A stretch of 64,000 nucleotides of DNA. Source: Tubulanus polymorphus. Its lineage: Eukaryota; Nemertea; Palaeonemertea; Tubulaniformes; Tubulanidae. The position numbers and the translations under genes are program-made. The notes below the pieces were generated by a model. The model was not told the origin of the DNA and did not search any database. It saw only the letters and a list, made by a program, of their open reading frames with translations. Below are positions 1 through 9,742 of the stretch, in pieces. The stretch covers positions 8,794,850-8,858,849 of the forward strand of contig NC_134029.1 in assembly GCF_964204645.1 (NCBI RefSeq). Reading direction: 5' to 3'. Within the stretch, counting starts at the first letter, position 1. The number at the start of each line of letters is the position of its first letter.

Positions 1-275
1 TGTGATGAGGCGGTTGCGTTGGGACTACTTCGTGGATGAGATCGGCGATTTCCTGGCGTAAACCGGTCACGATTTCTCGTTTCAGGTACTCCAGTTCGGT
101 CTGCGTGAGAAACGTACCGGACGTCGACGTGGGCATCGTATTTCCGATCTCGCTAGGCGGCGCCGGTCCCTGCATGTTGCTAGAGCGCAGATTTCGTAAA
201 ATGTCCCTCTTCAGATTGTCAAGGTGACCCGTAGCGCGTGCTGCCTCGCGCTTCCTGTCCTCCCTTAATTCGTAC
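1..275 (-). CDS. TRPC: TRPC exon E8: C-terminal coiled-coil region, partial
   Basis: The exon begins after the acceptor tgcag at 276-280 and stays open to position 1. Its first base completes the Arg codon left by E7, giving SSLRYELRED, a highly conserved TRPC C-terminal stretch. It encodes residues 818 to 909 of the E4a isoform. A proline/serine/threonine-rich linker (residues around 849-868) precedes a predicted amphipathic helix, TELEYLKREIVTGLRQEI, which fits the tetramerising coiled coil of the family. No stop codon or donor site is visible, so the true end lies left of the window. The reading is secure because both phase and protein context match the previous exon. Confidence 0.9.
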
Positions 276-810
276 CTGCAATTAGATCCAGCATGATTTT
301 CGGCATGATATTCCACGGACACGGTCAAAACACAATTTCAAGCTACGTGAAGTTCATTAATGAATCATTTTCACTTCTTTGTGTTATTAAGTCTACTAAC
401 ACGACTTAAGAATATCTCAAGAGTTTGCTTTCTGTTCAAAAAAGCCTATGGGAAATCCAAGATATTACAACTTGGTTGTTTCATGTAGAATTACACCCAT
501 AATGTTATTCCCCGGAGTTTTGAAAATTATTTTCCTCTAAGAAATCAGTTCAACAACCGTTTTACCAGAAACTATGGTGGCTGATTCGGGCCATAATCGT
601 AATATGTCACTTTTTCTTCTCCGTATTTAATTTTCTTTTCCTTTCTTTTATAGGACTGCTTTCTTGTACAAGCGAACATTCGCATCAAAGCAGTCCTTCG
701 TCTATAACGTAGTATTACATTTCTAATGCATTTGTTTATTCACTTATTCCGTTAACATTTTACATGAGAATAAATGATATCGTATCATACCATATGATAT
801 CGTACGGTAC
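276..810 (-). other. TRPC intron E7-E8
   Basis: GT-AG intron of 535 bp (donor GTACCG, acceptor tgcag). I see no repeat or reading frame of note in it. Confidence 0.85.
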
Positions 811-926
811 CTTAAACTGGATATATCCTGTTTAATTTCCAGTAGATCGTCTTCATTGACGCCATCTTGTCGCAACTGTTTCTTCGTCTGGTGTATGTAC
901 CTGCTCACAAGGCGTCGCATTACCTC
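811..926 (-). CDS. TRPC: TRPC exon E7: EVMRRLVSRYI segment
   Basis: The exon has 116 bp, from acceptor tttaaag to donor AAG|GTACCG. It encodes EVMRRLVSRYIHQTKKQ and then VNEDDLLEIKQDISSLR (residues 780-817). This stretch is diagnostic of TRPC C-termini. The region overlaps the calmodulin/IP3-receptor binding site described for the family; its role here is inferred from the family. It starts in phase 0 and ends in phase 2, which matches E8. Joined to E6 it restores the conserved motif YQEVM, so the E6-E7 junction is also well supported. Confidence 0.93.
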
Positions 927-1633
927 CTTTAAAGAAAAACAGCACGCGACGTTGAGCACCGATTCAATCATGCATATAGTTACAATGCGCCGGTGTGGTA
1001 TCGATTATTTCGAAAAAAGAGCGCAGTACATAGGGGACCTATTAAGAGACACGTTTTTCCGAAAGAACGTTAGATACATTTATACATCTTAAGGATGGGT
1101 CAAACGTAATGACGGGGAAGCTTAAGATCGATACAACGAACTTTTCGAAAGAAAAGCTTGCCGATCGTCGATTGCCGTTGCCCAACTACGGGTAGTTGTG
1201 TGATCTTATGAGTATTTGTCAGAGCAATATACTGTGGATTCTATCAGTGTCTTTTACAAAAACAACAATAGAAAACATTGTAGATATGATTGGCCACCTT
1301 TTGAGTCTGCATCCGTCACAGCGATGCGATGTATACCGTTTGCCTACCGAGCCCCGGAGGTGAAATGATGGAAATATTCTTTTCTTTTCGTAGGAACGAA
1401 AACCACTACATTTTATATGGTGAAAAATATATTCCTTTCGTGCGAACGAAATAATCTATTCGCGGGAACGCATTGTATGACACGGTGAACTAATATTAGT
1501 CGTTTCATTAAAAATAGTTTTGTTTCCTGGGGAATGGTCATCATTTCAAAAATTCCAATGTAAAGATTATATCGTTCCGACGAAAATATACATTTTCACC
1601 CCACACGTCACCTACGCGGGGCTCCGTTTTTAC
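927..1633 (-). other. TRPC intron E6-E7
   Basis: GT-AG intron of 707 bp (donor GTAAAA, acceptor tttctttaaag). No interspersed repeat or second reading frame is recognised. Confidence 0.8.
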
Positions 1634-1792
1634 CTGATATATTTGTCGTTCGTTTTCTTTCGCTTGCTCGGCCAGGTCTGAGTTCGGTGAGTTATTCGCC
1701 TGAGTCAGGTTGATCGCGCCGCGCGCTGCTGGTTGACTTTGTTGCGGATGCACAACGTGTCCATGGTGACTATCGCCATTGTAAGTTGGTCT
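1634..1792 (-). CDS. TRPC: TRPC exon E6: low-complexity cytoplasmic linker, possible cassette
   Basis: The exon has 159 bp, with acceptor ttgttacag and donor CAG|GTAAAA. It encodes 53 residues (727-779) beginning RPTYNGDSHHGHVVHPQQSQ and ending KENERQIYQ. The final YQ joined to EVM of E7 gives the TRPC motif YQEVM, so the exon belongs to the gene. The middle is rich in Q, N, A and H and looks disordered. TRPC3/6/7 proteins also have a variable linker here. Both ends are in phase 0 and the length is a multiple of three, so the exon could be skipped without breaking the frame. Whether it is skipped cannot be seen. Confidence 0.85.
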
Positions 1793-1904
1793 CTGTAACA
1801 ATAACAAATGGGGAATAATAAAATACGCTCAGAGACCACGATAACAGGAAATGATTATTTTCTCAATTACACCATTCGCTTTGATTTTCATTATATTTGC
1901 TATA

Positions 1905-2390
1905 TTGCCGCGGGTACCAATGCCTAGTGGTGGAAAAATATCCCCGGTATAAAAGTTTCATGGCAGAAATCCCCGTCTAACATCTGACAGGTAAAAAAAA
2001 ATCCAACTGGTAGAAAATCCCACAACTCCGTTATCTATCAAACCTAAAAGTTATTGATTCATAATCAATATACCCCGCCCAAGAAGCTCGTTTTTTGCTG
2101 CCGTTTATCTGTCTGCTTGTTTATACGTAAGGAATTTTTTCCGCACGTCAGCAAGTGCCCTTAAAATACAAGATTACTCTTGAGTAAAAATAATTTATTT
2201 TCAACGGCCATTCTTGGTTAGTAGTTCGATTCTACAGACCGAGTTTAAACGATCGAATTAAATCAACCAACTCGAAGAATCAAAATATTGTCGTTAGAGC
2301 AATTATTCCTTTAAATTTATTAATTTTGATAAGTATTCTTGCGAAATTCAACCTGGGGGATTTCTACCAAGGAGATATAACCTTGAGGCT
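1905..2390. mobile_element. Foldback-like element, family FB, copy 1
   Basis: The left end carries spaced units of the type GGTANAAATCCCC (1913-2030). The right end (2350-2385) carries the inverse, gggggatttctacca. Internal blocks at 2100-2240 match, in inverse orientation, the block at 52435-52640: shared pieces include cagcaagtgc, agattactcttgag and tttatctgtctg. The ends are short tandem repeats in inverted orientation, a design known from foldback elements. No transposase frame is seen, so the element is probably non-autonomous. Confidence 0.6.
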
Positions 2391-2439
2391 CGCAGCGAAA
2401 CGACGCACCGTAAACTTTTCAAAATACATTCGTAATTTA

Positions 2440-2515
2440 TAGTCTAGTGTAGTCTAGTCTAGTCTAGTGTAGTCTAGTCTAGTCTAGTGTAGTCTAGTCT
2501 AGTCTAGTCTAGTCA
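2440..2515. repeat. Pentamer array with 20-bp higher-order period
   Basis: A TAGTC array in which every fourth pentamer reads TAGTG. The 20-bp block agtctagtgtagtctagtct occurs three times without error at 2441, 2461 and 2481, followed by a partial copy. Confidence 0.95.
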
Positions 2516-4442
2516 TAGTCTATACCCAGCTACGCAAAAAAATACCGACCAGTGACCGATCATCAGTACTTTCAAATCACATCCATAATAAATTGAACTA
2601 AAATAAACCACCAAGTTTAACTAAGTGTCGAGACCAGGGTTCACGGTTCCTCAGGTTAAACTGAACAGCGTCGTGTTGTTTAAACGGTTGCGTTTCAGAA
2701 CTGACGAATCTTTTCGATAAGAATCTGTATCAAAAGTTTTTTGTTCTTCACACATCATTGGACTACGTAATTTTCGAAGGGGTAAACCCGAAGTTAGACG
2801 TCCATCTGGTGGAAATATATCGAAAGCGTTGAAGATAATACATATACGAAATATTTGGTGATATACAGATTATAGAAGATATCTGTTTGATACCGCATTG
2901 AACAGTTCAACGTGATATGACGGTGCAACACAGGTAACAAGCAAAACACAATATCATATAATGCAAACAAAAATATACAATAATTCAGCTATTAGAACAG
3001 ATCGTTTTTGTAGAAGTATCATCATTATCAATAGCTGCTTAAATATGCTATGCATGCCTCGCGTCAATGTGGTTTTAGGTTCATTTTCGGAGCAAAGCTC
3101 GCTAGGCATAGAATAGTTGGTTATCTAGATTCGGTGTTAATTAATTGATTCGCGTTTCAAGCCAATCGGAATGAATAGAACGTCTCGTTGTACACGCATA
3201 CAACAAAGTGTTTATCTAATGTATATGCGGATAATATCCGAGTTCAATCGGAGAGCAAAAGACTCTTTGATAGGGATGGTGATTTGCCGTGAGGAACGAC
3301 TTCAGAACATTTCTACAGAAAGGTGATAAAAGTAATACACGGAGAAAGTTTTTGAGGCTGGTGGCTATTTTCAATTTATTGACAAAGACAACGAGTCCCA
3401 CACCTCTATATCAAAAATGACGACGAACATACAAATCTTTGCTGGAATGTAAATAGTCATAGCATAGCTAGAAAGCAATTCATGTACAATAAGAGCTTAG
3501 TAGTTTCATAAAGGGGAGGGGAAGATAATCGATATAACACAGTAACGTTACCGAACCGAAACCAGTCCCTGTCTTCATATCAGCTTGGAGTACTCAGTCT
3601 GATTACTCCAGGATATGAGTGAATGAATGGAAGTGTAACCTGGATGACACGTCCATGTTCCTGATCACCTTCTCAGTGAAAGAGTGACAGGGAGACACTG
3701 CCATCATCGTGATCTTCACTCCCGAATACGGAATAAAAGAATACAAGTGATAAGCGTATGTCGGCGGTGTCTTTTATAGAATTAGACAGATGGAATAGAA
3801 GTTGCGTATATCTTGTTGAAACAAAAAGAAATATCAATAGCGTTAAGCCCAAACCGAACAGCAATCTGCCACGACGTTAGATAGAGAAAAATAGCATCCG
3901 CAATGTGTTAGAGAAGCGAGAAAGTAGTGCAAAATATAAATATATACATCTATTACCTGGATCTCTACATCTTTACAATTCGTTATCCCATCAGCTGTGT
4001 TCGCCTAAACATAGTTTAAATTGTTCACGTTTACCATTTAAATTTAATTTATTACAGTTTCCAAATAACACCCCGATCAATTCAGTAAATCCGCGCCAGG
4101 ACTCGAACCCAAACCTAGGATATAACGTGATGGTTAGAGTGAAAACGAGATTGTCGTCTGTTTGGCCAATTATTCCCAAATGACAGTTACGATATCAAAG
4201 ATAAATAATTAGCTGTCACCGTTGTTTTCTGGCAATTGTGAAAACGTACCACACGTTTACGGCAAAACCTTGCATATATTTGCACACTACCATGAAAACA
4301 AACAGCTTCATTCGTCAAAATCTATGATCTGGTTACACCATCACGAAAATGGAAATCAACGTGCGCGGGAAATGTTAAATGTTTTGCTAAGATAGTGAAA
4401 CTTTCGATAGATCGCTCGGATCAAAGTAAACAGAGGCAAGTT

Positions 4443-4540
4443 TAATAGACTGTTTATCTTAAACCCGGGGTTAACTCCTTCATTTTCAATCGAGTTAACC
4501 CCAGGTTAAAGTTGATTAGACAGTCTATAATACCAGTCCA
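4443..4540. repeat. Hairpin repeat, family HP, copy 1
   Basis: Inverted repeat with arms centred on ccggggttaactc and gagttaaccccagg around the spacer cattttcaat. Outer arms tagactgtt and gacagtcta extend the stem. A related hairpin lies at 9367-9445 and a half copy at 7262-7285, all in introns of the same gene. Confidence 0.75.
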
Positions 4541-4632
4541 CGGGATTTTATGGAGTCTACGATCTTTTACGGAAGCTTCGTGTAGAACTAGGGGGACTGT
4601 CCACGTTTTAGACCGTTGCAAAAAAGCTCACC

Positions 4633-4848
4633 TTAATCGTGGCTTCGTGAGATTTCCGACGAGCTTTCTTGCGTTTCTTTTTGCCCGTCATACATTTACA
4701 GAGCAGTCTCTTGAACGCGCGCAGCATGTAATAGACGGACTTAGGACTGATGATAATGTTGAACGGAGACGGCAGCGTTGAACCTTCGTCGAAGTATCCC
4801 ATCCATAACTTCGATCTGGCGAACTTCCACTCGCGATCAGCGTGGTCC
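4633..4848 (-). CDS. TRPC: TRPC exon E5: TRP box and proline-rich TRP domain
   Basis: The exon has 216 bp, phase 0 at both ends (acceptor ccaacacag, donor AAG|GTGAGC). It encodes residues 655-726. [20 protein letters not shown] is the post-S6 TRP helix with its TRP box, which couples S6 to gating in the family. [13 protein letters not shown] follows as the second conserved TRP box. The exon ends in a very basic stretch, [10 protein letters not shown], a plausible phosphoinositide or calmodulin contact by analogy. All three alternative exons E4a, E4b and E4c end exactly in phase with this exon's first codon (GAG then GAC). Confidence 0.96.
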
Positions 4849-5619
4849 TGTGTTGGTATAGCAGCGTAAGGAGGATAAATTTCGTAAGAAAAAATTGTGT
4901 AGGAATAAAATCGATTTCACTGCTGGTCGTTCATATGTATTGTGTATTATCATCGGATGAAAAATACAATGCTCATATATACATATGGATCTGTAAGATT
5001 TATAATTTGATAATTTATAGTATTGTGATTGATAGCGATCCAAAATACTCGAAGATATCAAGGAAGAATAATCATATGAAATCTGAAATAGATAATTAAC
5101 GATTAACATTTTCTATATAGTCAATCTATAAAGTAACGACACGGTACAACAATCCCACGTACATGCAAACATGCTTCTATCATATATAATTTTGTCCTCG
5201 ACTATAGGTTAATATTTCTGAGTATATCTCATCGCAAGGTATACGTTGCCAAATATTGTTGCATTTGCAGCATGCTAAGTGCAGAATAGTGTTATCATGA
5301 AGTTATCATATTTGGAATAGATGTATAGAATATGCGCTTCGTGCAGAATCTTAGCCGTCCGTCCGTGGAACTGTCGAAGAATGTTTTCTAATTTGTTTTT
5401 TCCGGAATATTCACGACGAATAGGAAACGATTTAGAATATATACAAGTATTACATATAACATATTTGTTAATCAATATTACGGTATACACGTATTTAGGT
5501 AAATTAATCGTTCTCGATGTATTTCCAAATACACATGTACGTTCGAATATCCCGAGGGTAGAGTTATATTTTTTGTTATGAATATTCCGGATTATGGTCT
5601 TACTATGGCCGCATTTTAC
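4849..5619 (-). other. TRPC intron E4c-E5
   Basis: GT-AG intron of 771 bp, very AT-rich. It is the shortest intron in the alternative cluster and still far above any minimum length. No repeat recognised. Confidence 0.8.
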
Positions 5620-5812
5620 CTCGATCGCCTGGAACGAATCGCTCATCATGGCGATTAGCATATTAGTAAGGACCGTGATACCGATCACGTGGTATGAGCC
5701 GAGTAACAACTGGCCAACCGTTTTAACGTACACTGATTCGCTAATATCTAAACTGCTTAGATGAGTAATACCGAATATTGACCAGAACAGCTGTAGAAAT
5801 GTGGAGTCTAAT
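5620..5812 (-). CDS. TRPC: TRPC alternative exon E4c: pore loop and S6, short-turret form
   Basis: The exon has 193 bp, with acceptor ctctttacag and donor GAG|GTAAAA. It encodes LDSTFLQLFWSIFGITHLSS, a short outer loop, and the S6 segment ending NMLIAMMSDSFQAIE. The LFW(S)IFG motif is the TRPC pore helix/filter region and NMLIAMM is the S6 gate region. Start phase 2 and end phase 0 equal those of E4a and E4b. From LFW to the final Glu there are 57 residues, close to vertebrate TRPC3/6/7 length, against 65 and 66 in E4a and E4b. Roughly half the residues match E4a by eye, so the duplication is old. The frame is intact with no stop, which argues for a working exon. Confidence 0.93.
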
Positions 5813-7811
5813 CTGTAAAGAGAATTTTAAGCTTACGTACTACACACACAGAAAGCCCAAGACGACAAGTACATACACAATGTTTGGTGCATATCCTCGC
5901 TGACCAATGTTTATCTCGGTCTGATGTTTCGTATGAACACTATAATGGTCACGCAACTATGTGCTTTTGTCAACCCGTGATGACGTCATTTGTCATCCCG
6001 CGATGACGTCATATCGCTGCCAAACACACTGTCAGAGTAATTTCATCAGATCTATACGGAATTTCTAAATCCCTAATGATGACGTCACATACAGCAGTGA
6101 TCTGATGTTGTGCAAGAGCCGTTTATTTTGACCCCTACTATGGTTATCACGTGACAAGAGCACATGGCAGAACAACCGACTTATTTTGAAGATAATATCG
6201 AAATTTCAACCATGGTCGAACGAGGTAAGCAAAAAACAAGCTGGGACCGAAACCTGCCAAACAATCGGAAAGCCTGATTGAGTGAGTTATGTAATGAATG
6301 TCGAGACAAATTTCGTCTCGGGGTTATTCTATACAGATTATCGTGAGGACCCTATAGTTGTGGCGTGGCCACATTGAGAAACCATGGCGTTAACTGAAAA
6401 AGATTTGAAATATATGTTCCCTGTAGATAAGGCTTGTACCTATCCGTGAAACGAGGCATTATGAATTATAGACATCATCACATAACAGGTCGTCCAGCAT
6501 CGCGTTGCATGTCGAATGAAATGCCTTCTCTTTCGATAACTCATCAATCAGACAGAGTACGTAAAATCATTCATTCACCGAGAAAAGTCAATGACATCGA
6601 AACAAGTATATATACATATCTAGACACCGCCTAGGGCTAGGAAGCGAGTGTTATATCACCATCAAGCTACATAAAACAACAGGAGGGTAAACGTTCTTTT
6701 AAAGGCACTTAATCGTTCGTTATAGCCGGGGTATTTCAAAAACGATAATATCGTCAATTGTTGGAGCTAGAATGTTATAAGTATACGTGTGACCTCTCGT
6801 ATTGAAAACAAAGTTAATGAAGCCTATTGATGACGCTGCAATGTTTCTGTTGTAGTCACTCTATACGCGAACAAAATTGTGAAACACGTTTTGAGGGGAT
6901 AAAGCTGGGCATTGATACACTTACGTTGTTGCTCGCAAGCAAGCGATCTCAAGGGGTTAACTTCCGAATGTAGCAAATGAAATCGGCTAATCCTATAAAA
7001 GAATATATTGCTGCGACGGTGTACTATAGCTTTTTCAAAAAATATCCCCCAGAAACAGCGCTATCGGGAACCGAGTGAACCACGAGAGCAGAAAGTTTTA
7101 GAATCAACATTACGGTAGACCTATCATTGATTTACTTCCTATTCTGACGAAAAACATTGTTTCTATAGGCGATTCATTTGAAATGTGCAACTCATGCTGC
7201 TTCGGTTATCAACATAACGGAGAAGGAGTAAACAGTGTGCATGCATTTTACGGATAGACAGAGAGTTAACCCCCGGGTAAGATAGCTATTTGAATAATTA
7301 TTTTGTGTACATTTTCTCTTCCTTTAAAGAAAATGTCTCTAAAGTCATTAAGGAGACACTGTGGATAGATAGATAGATAGAGAAAGAGAGGGCCGATTAT
7401 ATTTTTGTAAATTGGCTTAGAGAGTTCGGACGGGCGACTTTTGATAGGACACCTTGCGGGTAACAACATCTTTAGAATATGCATCGGCGCCCTTGCCTGC
7501 CAGAAAGTAAGACGCAGAAGTACTCCGGTGTGCAAAACGGATATTCAAATCATACCTTACATACAAATGAGGAAACTGGCAGGCGAGGAGGCAAATCTAC
7601 GTCTAAGATATAATATGCCAATATAGTATATTGATTATCGACCTTCAATCCAGGAATCCCATCAGTGTAGCTAATGAAACTTTTAACCAGGAACTTTTTT
7701 CAGAAAAAAATAGGCCATGACGAACACATCTGGTGAAGATCGATAGAACCTACATCTACCATAGAATATAAACGTGTAATATCGCTCAGTTTTAGATGTG
7801 TTGCTATATAC
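5813..7811 (-). other. TRPC intron E4b-E4c
   Basis: GT-AG intron of 1999 bp. It contains a cluster of three perfect CRE octamers (5981-6087), a half hairpin of family HP near 7262-7285 and a short GATA run (7361-7380). The rest is unannotated AT-rich sequence. Confidence 0.8.
5981..6087. promoter_or_regulatory. Three CRE-type TGACGTCA octamers
   Basis: Perfect palindromic TGACGTCA octamers stand at 5981-5988, 6004-6011 and 6080-6087. The first two share the longer context gatgacgtcat. A given octamer is expected about once per 65 kb of random sequence. The motif is the binding site of CREB/ATF bZIP factors; a regulatory role here is inference. Another reading is a fragment of an unrecognised repeat. 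Confidence 0.4.
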
Positions 7812-8031
7812 CTCTATGGTTTGGAAGGAATTTGACATCATAGCTATTAACATATTTATGAGGACGATGATGGTCATTCCGTGATACAGTATGAACATAA
7901 GCTCCCCGATGAATTCCGGGAATTTTCCGTACGACGACGGGTATTTGTTTGGGTTGTTGTTGATCTTCACTTCCGAGCGATGGGCCAAACCAAACAGTGC
8001 CCAAAATAAAGTATGGAAACTCGATGTCAGT
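7812..8031 (-). CDS. TRPC: TRPC alternative exon E4b: pore loop and S6, long-turret form
   Basis: The exon has 220 bp, with acceptor tatttatacag and donor GAG|GTATAT. It encodes LTSSFHTLFWALFGLAHRSE, a polar Asn/Pro/Ser-rich outer loop, and the S6 stretch ending NMLIAMMSNSFQTIE. About 43 of 72 residues match E4a by eye, with the difference concentrated in the loop between filter and S6. Phase 2 in and phase 0 out allow it to replace E4a or E4c exactly. The split codon with E3 reads Glu here and Asp in E4a. The frame is intact. Confidence 0.94.
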
Positions 8032-9028
8032 CTGTATAAATACAAAGAAGGTTGCGGTGTTTACATATATATAATATAGAATATATGAAAAATGGGTGGT
8101 TAGTGTGTGGGTCAATGGCTAGCGTCGAGCTTTCTATGTTATTTTGCTAGGCTTTGTCAGTCTCGAATGAGTTTGTCAAAAAGGATGGCTGATGAGGGTC
8201 GAACGAATATTGCCTGCATAATTAAATGACTGTACTATAAAGAGAATCCCACAATAATGACGAAAAAAGTCCGAAAATGTTTCCTTGAGCTAGTAGTTTA
8301 TACAACGTTTCGACTATAACCTTAAAGCCATCTTCAGGAATACTGGGTGTTTCTGAGCATCTGAAGATGACTATAGGTCATAGTCGCTTCGTTGAATAGA
8401 CTACTAGCCCAAGGAAACATATCTTCGGACTTCAATTTTTCGTCATTATTGTGTGCATCTCTTTAAAAATTATCGTCATAACACTGATATAGTGTAGTGT
8501 TTTATCAATCCTAAAAAAATGGTTGTACGTTTCTAAAAAAGAACGGTTCCGTCTGCCACGAATCAGCCACTCTATATTTGCTAGAGATTACCACTTTAAT
8601 CGCTGGGACAGAAAATACGAAAAGTCTCTATTTGAATTGCATGCTTAGATAGAAAATTGAACCCTGAATTTATCAATGTACCGTTCTAGAAAAACAAACA
8701 CGAGCGTTCGCAGTTTCCACGATTTAAAGTAAACACAAAAGCCCGACGTGCGTCACGTTATGTACAAGCGTTGATCGATGAAAGAAAAAAGTGCATGCAA
8801 TGTTCGGTTTATACTGAAAAACAACACTGACCGTCTCTGAAAATAATAATAAAAAGTACACATATAAGAGTCTGTTTCTGAGTCTGATTTTTGGGCGTCG
8901 AAATATCATAGAACGAACAAAACGAACTCGTTTTCAGAGCGTTGCACTTGTATGAATACATAATACACGAAAATACGCGTCACTCGCTGTGGATCCTAGC
9001 CCTATAGTGTCTGAACAGAGTAACATAC
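8032..9028 (-). other. TRPC intron E4a-E4b
   Basis: GT-AG intron of 997 bp. It contains one long inverted-repeat element (8238-8466). The rest is unremarkable. Confidence 0.8.
8238..8466. mobile_element. Long inverted-repeat element, IR class, copy 1
   Basis: The arms fold almost end to end: cacaataatgacgaaaa and aagtccga, tgtttccttg, gctagtagt on the left are mirrored on the right by cggactt, ccaaggaaaca, actactagc and cgtcattattgtg. The loop carries catcttcag and its inverse. The design resembles the elements at 14854-15082 and 29908-30040. No coding capacity. Confidence 0.75.
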
Positions 9029-9245
9029 CTCGATCGACTGAAATGAATTGGACATCATTGCTATCAACATGTTGAGCAGCACGATAATTGCCATACCGTG
9101 ATACACGATAAACAACGTTTCCCCGACCTTTTCCGGGAAATCGTAAACTTTCTGGTGCTGTGAGCGGTCCGGCGTGATATAAATATCTTTGCGCAGTCCC
9201 AGTCCAAACAGCGACCAGAACAGCGTCACGAAACTGGAATCCAAA
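9029..9245 (-). CDS. TRPC: TRPC alternative exon E4a: pore loop and S6, long-turret form
   Basis: The exon has 217 bp, with acceptor tgcatccacag and donor GAG|GTATGT. It encodes residues 582-654 of this isoform: LDSSFVTLFWSLFGLGLRKD, a charged outer loop (residues 600-622), then S6 ending NMLIAMMSNSFQSIE. E3 supplies the first two bases of the split codon (GA+T, Asp). It is the first of the three alternatives in transcript order. LFWSLFG and NMLIAMM place the pore helix, filter and gate. The loop is eight residues longer than in E4c. Confidence 0.95.
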
Positions 9246-9366
9246 CTGTGGATGCAAAACATAACACACACCGTCATGTAGATAGATTGCACGAAAATCG
9301 AAAATCATTATTACACTTGTTTGAAATATTTTTGGCCAGTTTTGTAAGAATGGTAACCTTAGATTC

Positions 9367-9445
9367 AAACAGGGGGCTAAATCAATTCATTTTCAATTGA
9401 GTTAGCCCCTGGGTTAAAGTTATTACCAGTCTATGAAACCGGAAC
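9367..9445. repeat. Hairpin repeat, family HP, copy 2
   Basis: Arms agggggctaaatcaat and attgagttagcccct surround tcattttca. They are followed by ctgggttaaagtt and agtctat, as in the copy at 4443-4540. Confidence 0.7.
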
Positions 9446-9514
9446 CGGGAATATTTGGTTCAGTCACGCGCGCGCATATCAACCAATCACGTGATCCCCG
9501 GTGACTAGTTGAGT

Positions 9515-9742
9515 CCAGATGCAGGGCGAACCTCGGTTTTCGTAGCTAGTCGACTAGTATGTTCGGAACTAATAACCGAACGCACTATAGTTCGGTCGTA
9601 ACGCATTTCACAGTGTCGGCCATCTTGGAAATATGTCCGAACTACAGCGACCGTGCTCAATCCCGCCGTCGACATTCTGAATCTGCCATTCGGTTTCACT
9701 TAGTTCGACTATAGTCCGATAACCGAAGTTCGCACTGAGCCC
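9515..9742. mobile_element. MITE-like element with imperfect terminal inverted repeats
   Basis: The left end gcgaacctcggttttcg matches in inverse the right end cgataaccgaagttcgc. Inner arms (gttcggaac, gttcgac) also mirror. About 225 bp, no reading frame of interest. Confidence 0.5.

Larger units (their letters stand above)
1793..4632 (-). other. TRPC intron E5-E6 with repeats
   Basis: GT-AG intron of 2840 bp. It holds a foldback-like element (about 1905-2390), a pentamer array (2440-2515) and a hairpin repeat (4443-4540). The part 2520-4440 shows nothing I can name. Confidence 0.8.

Noticed and set aside
8190-8225. Hammerhead-ribozyme-like CTGATGAG
   Set aside because: The following bases do not form stem II, and the conserved GAAA core with stem III is missing. 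The same holds for the inverse motif near 10565-10580.
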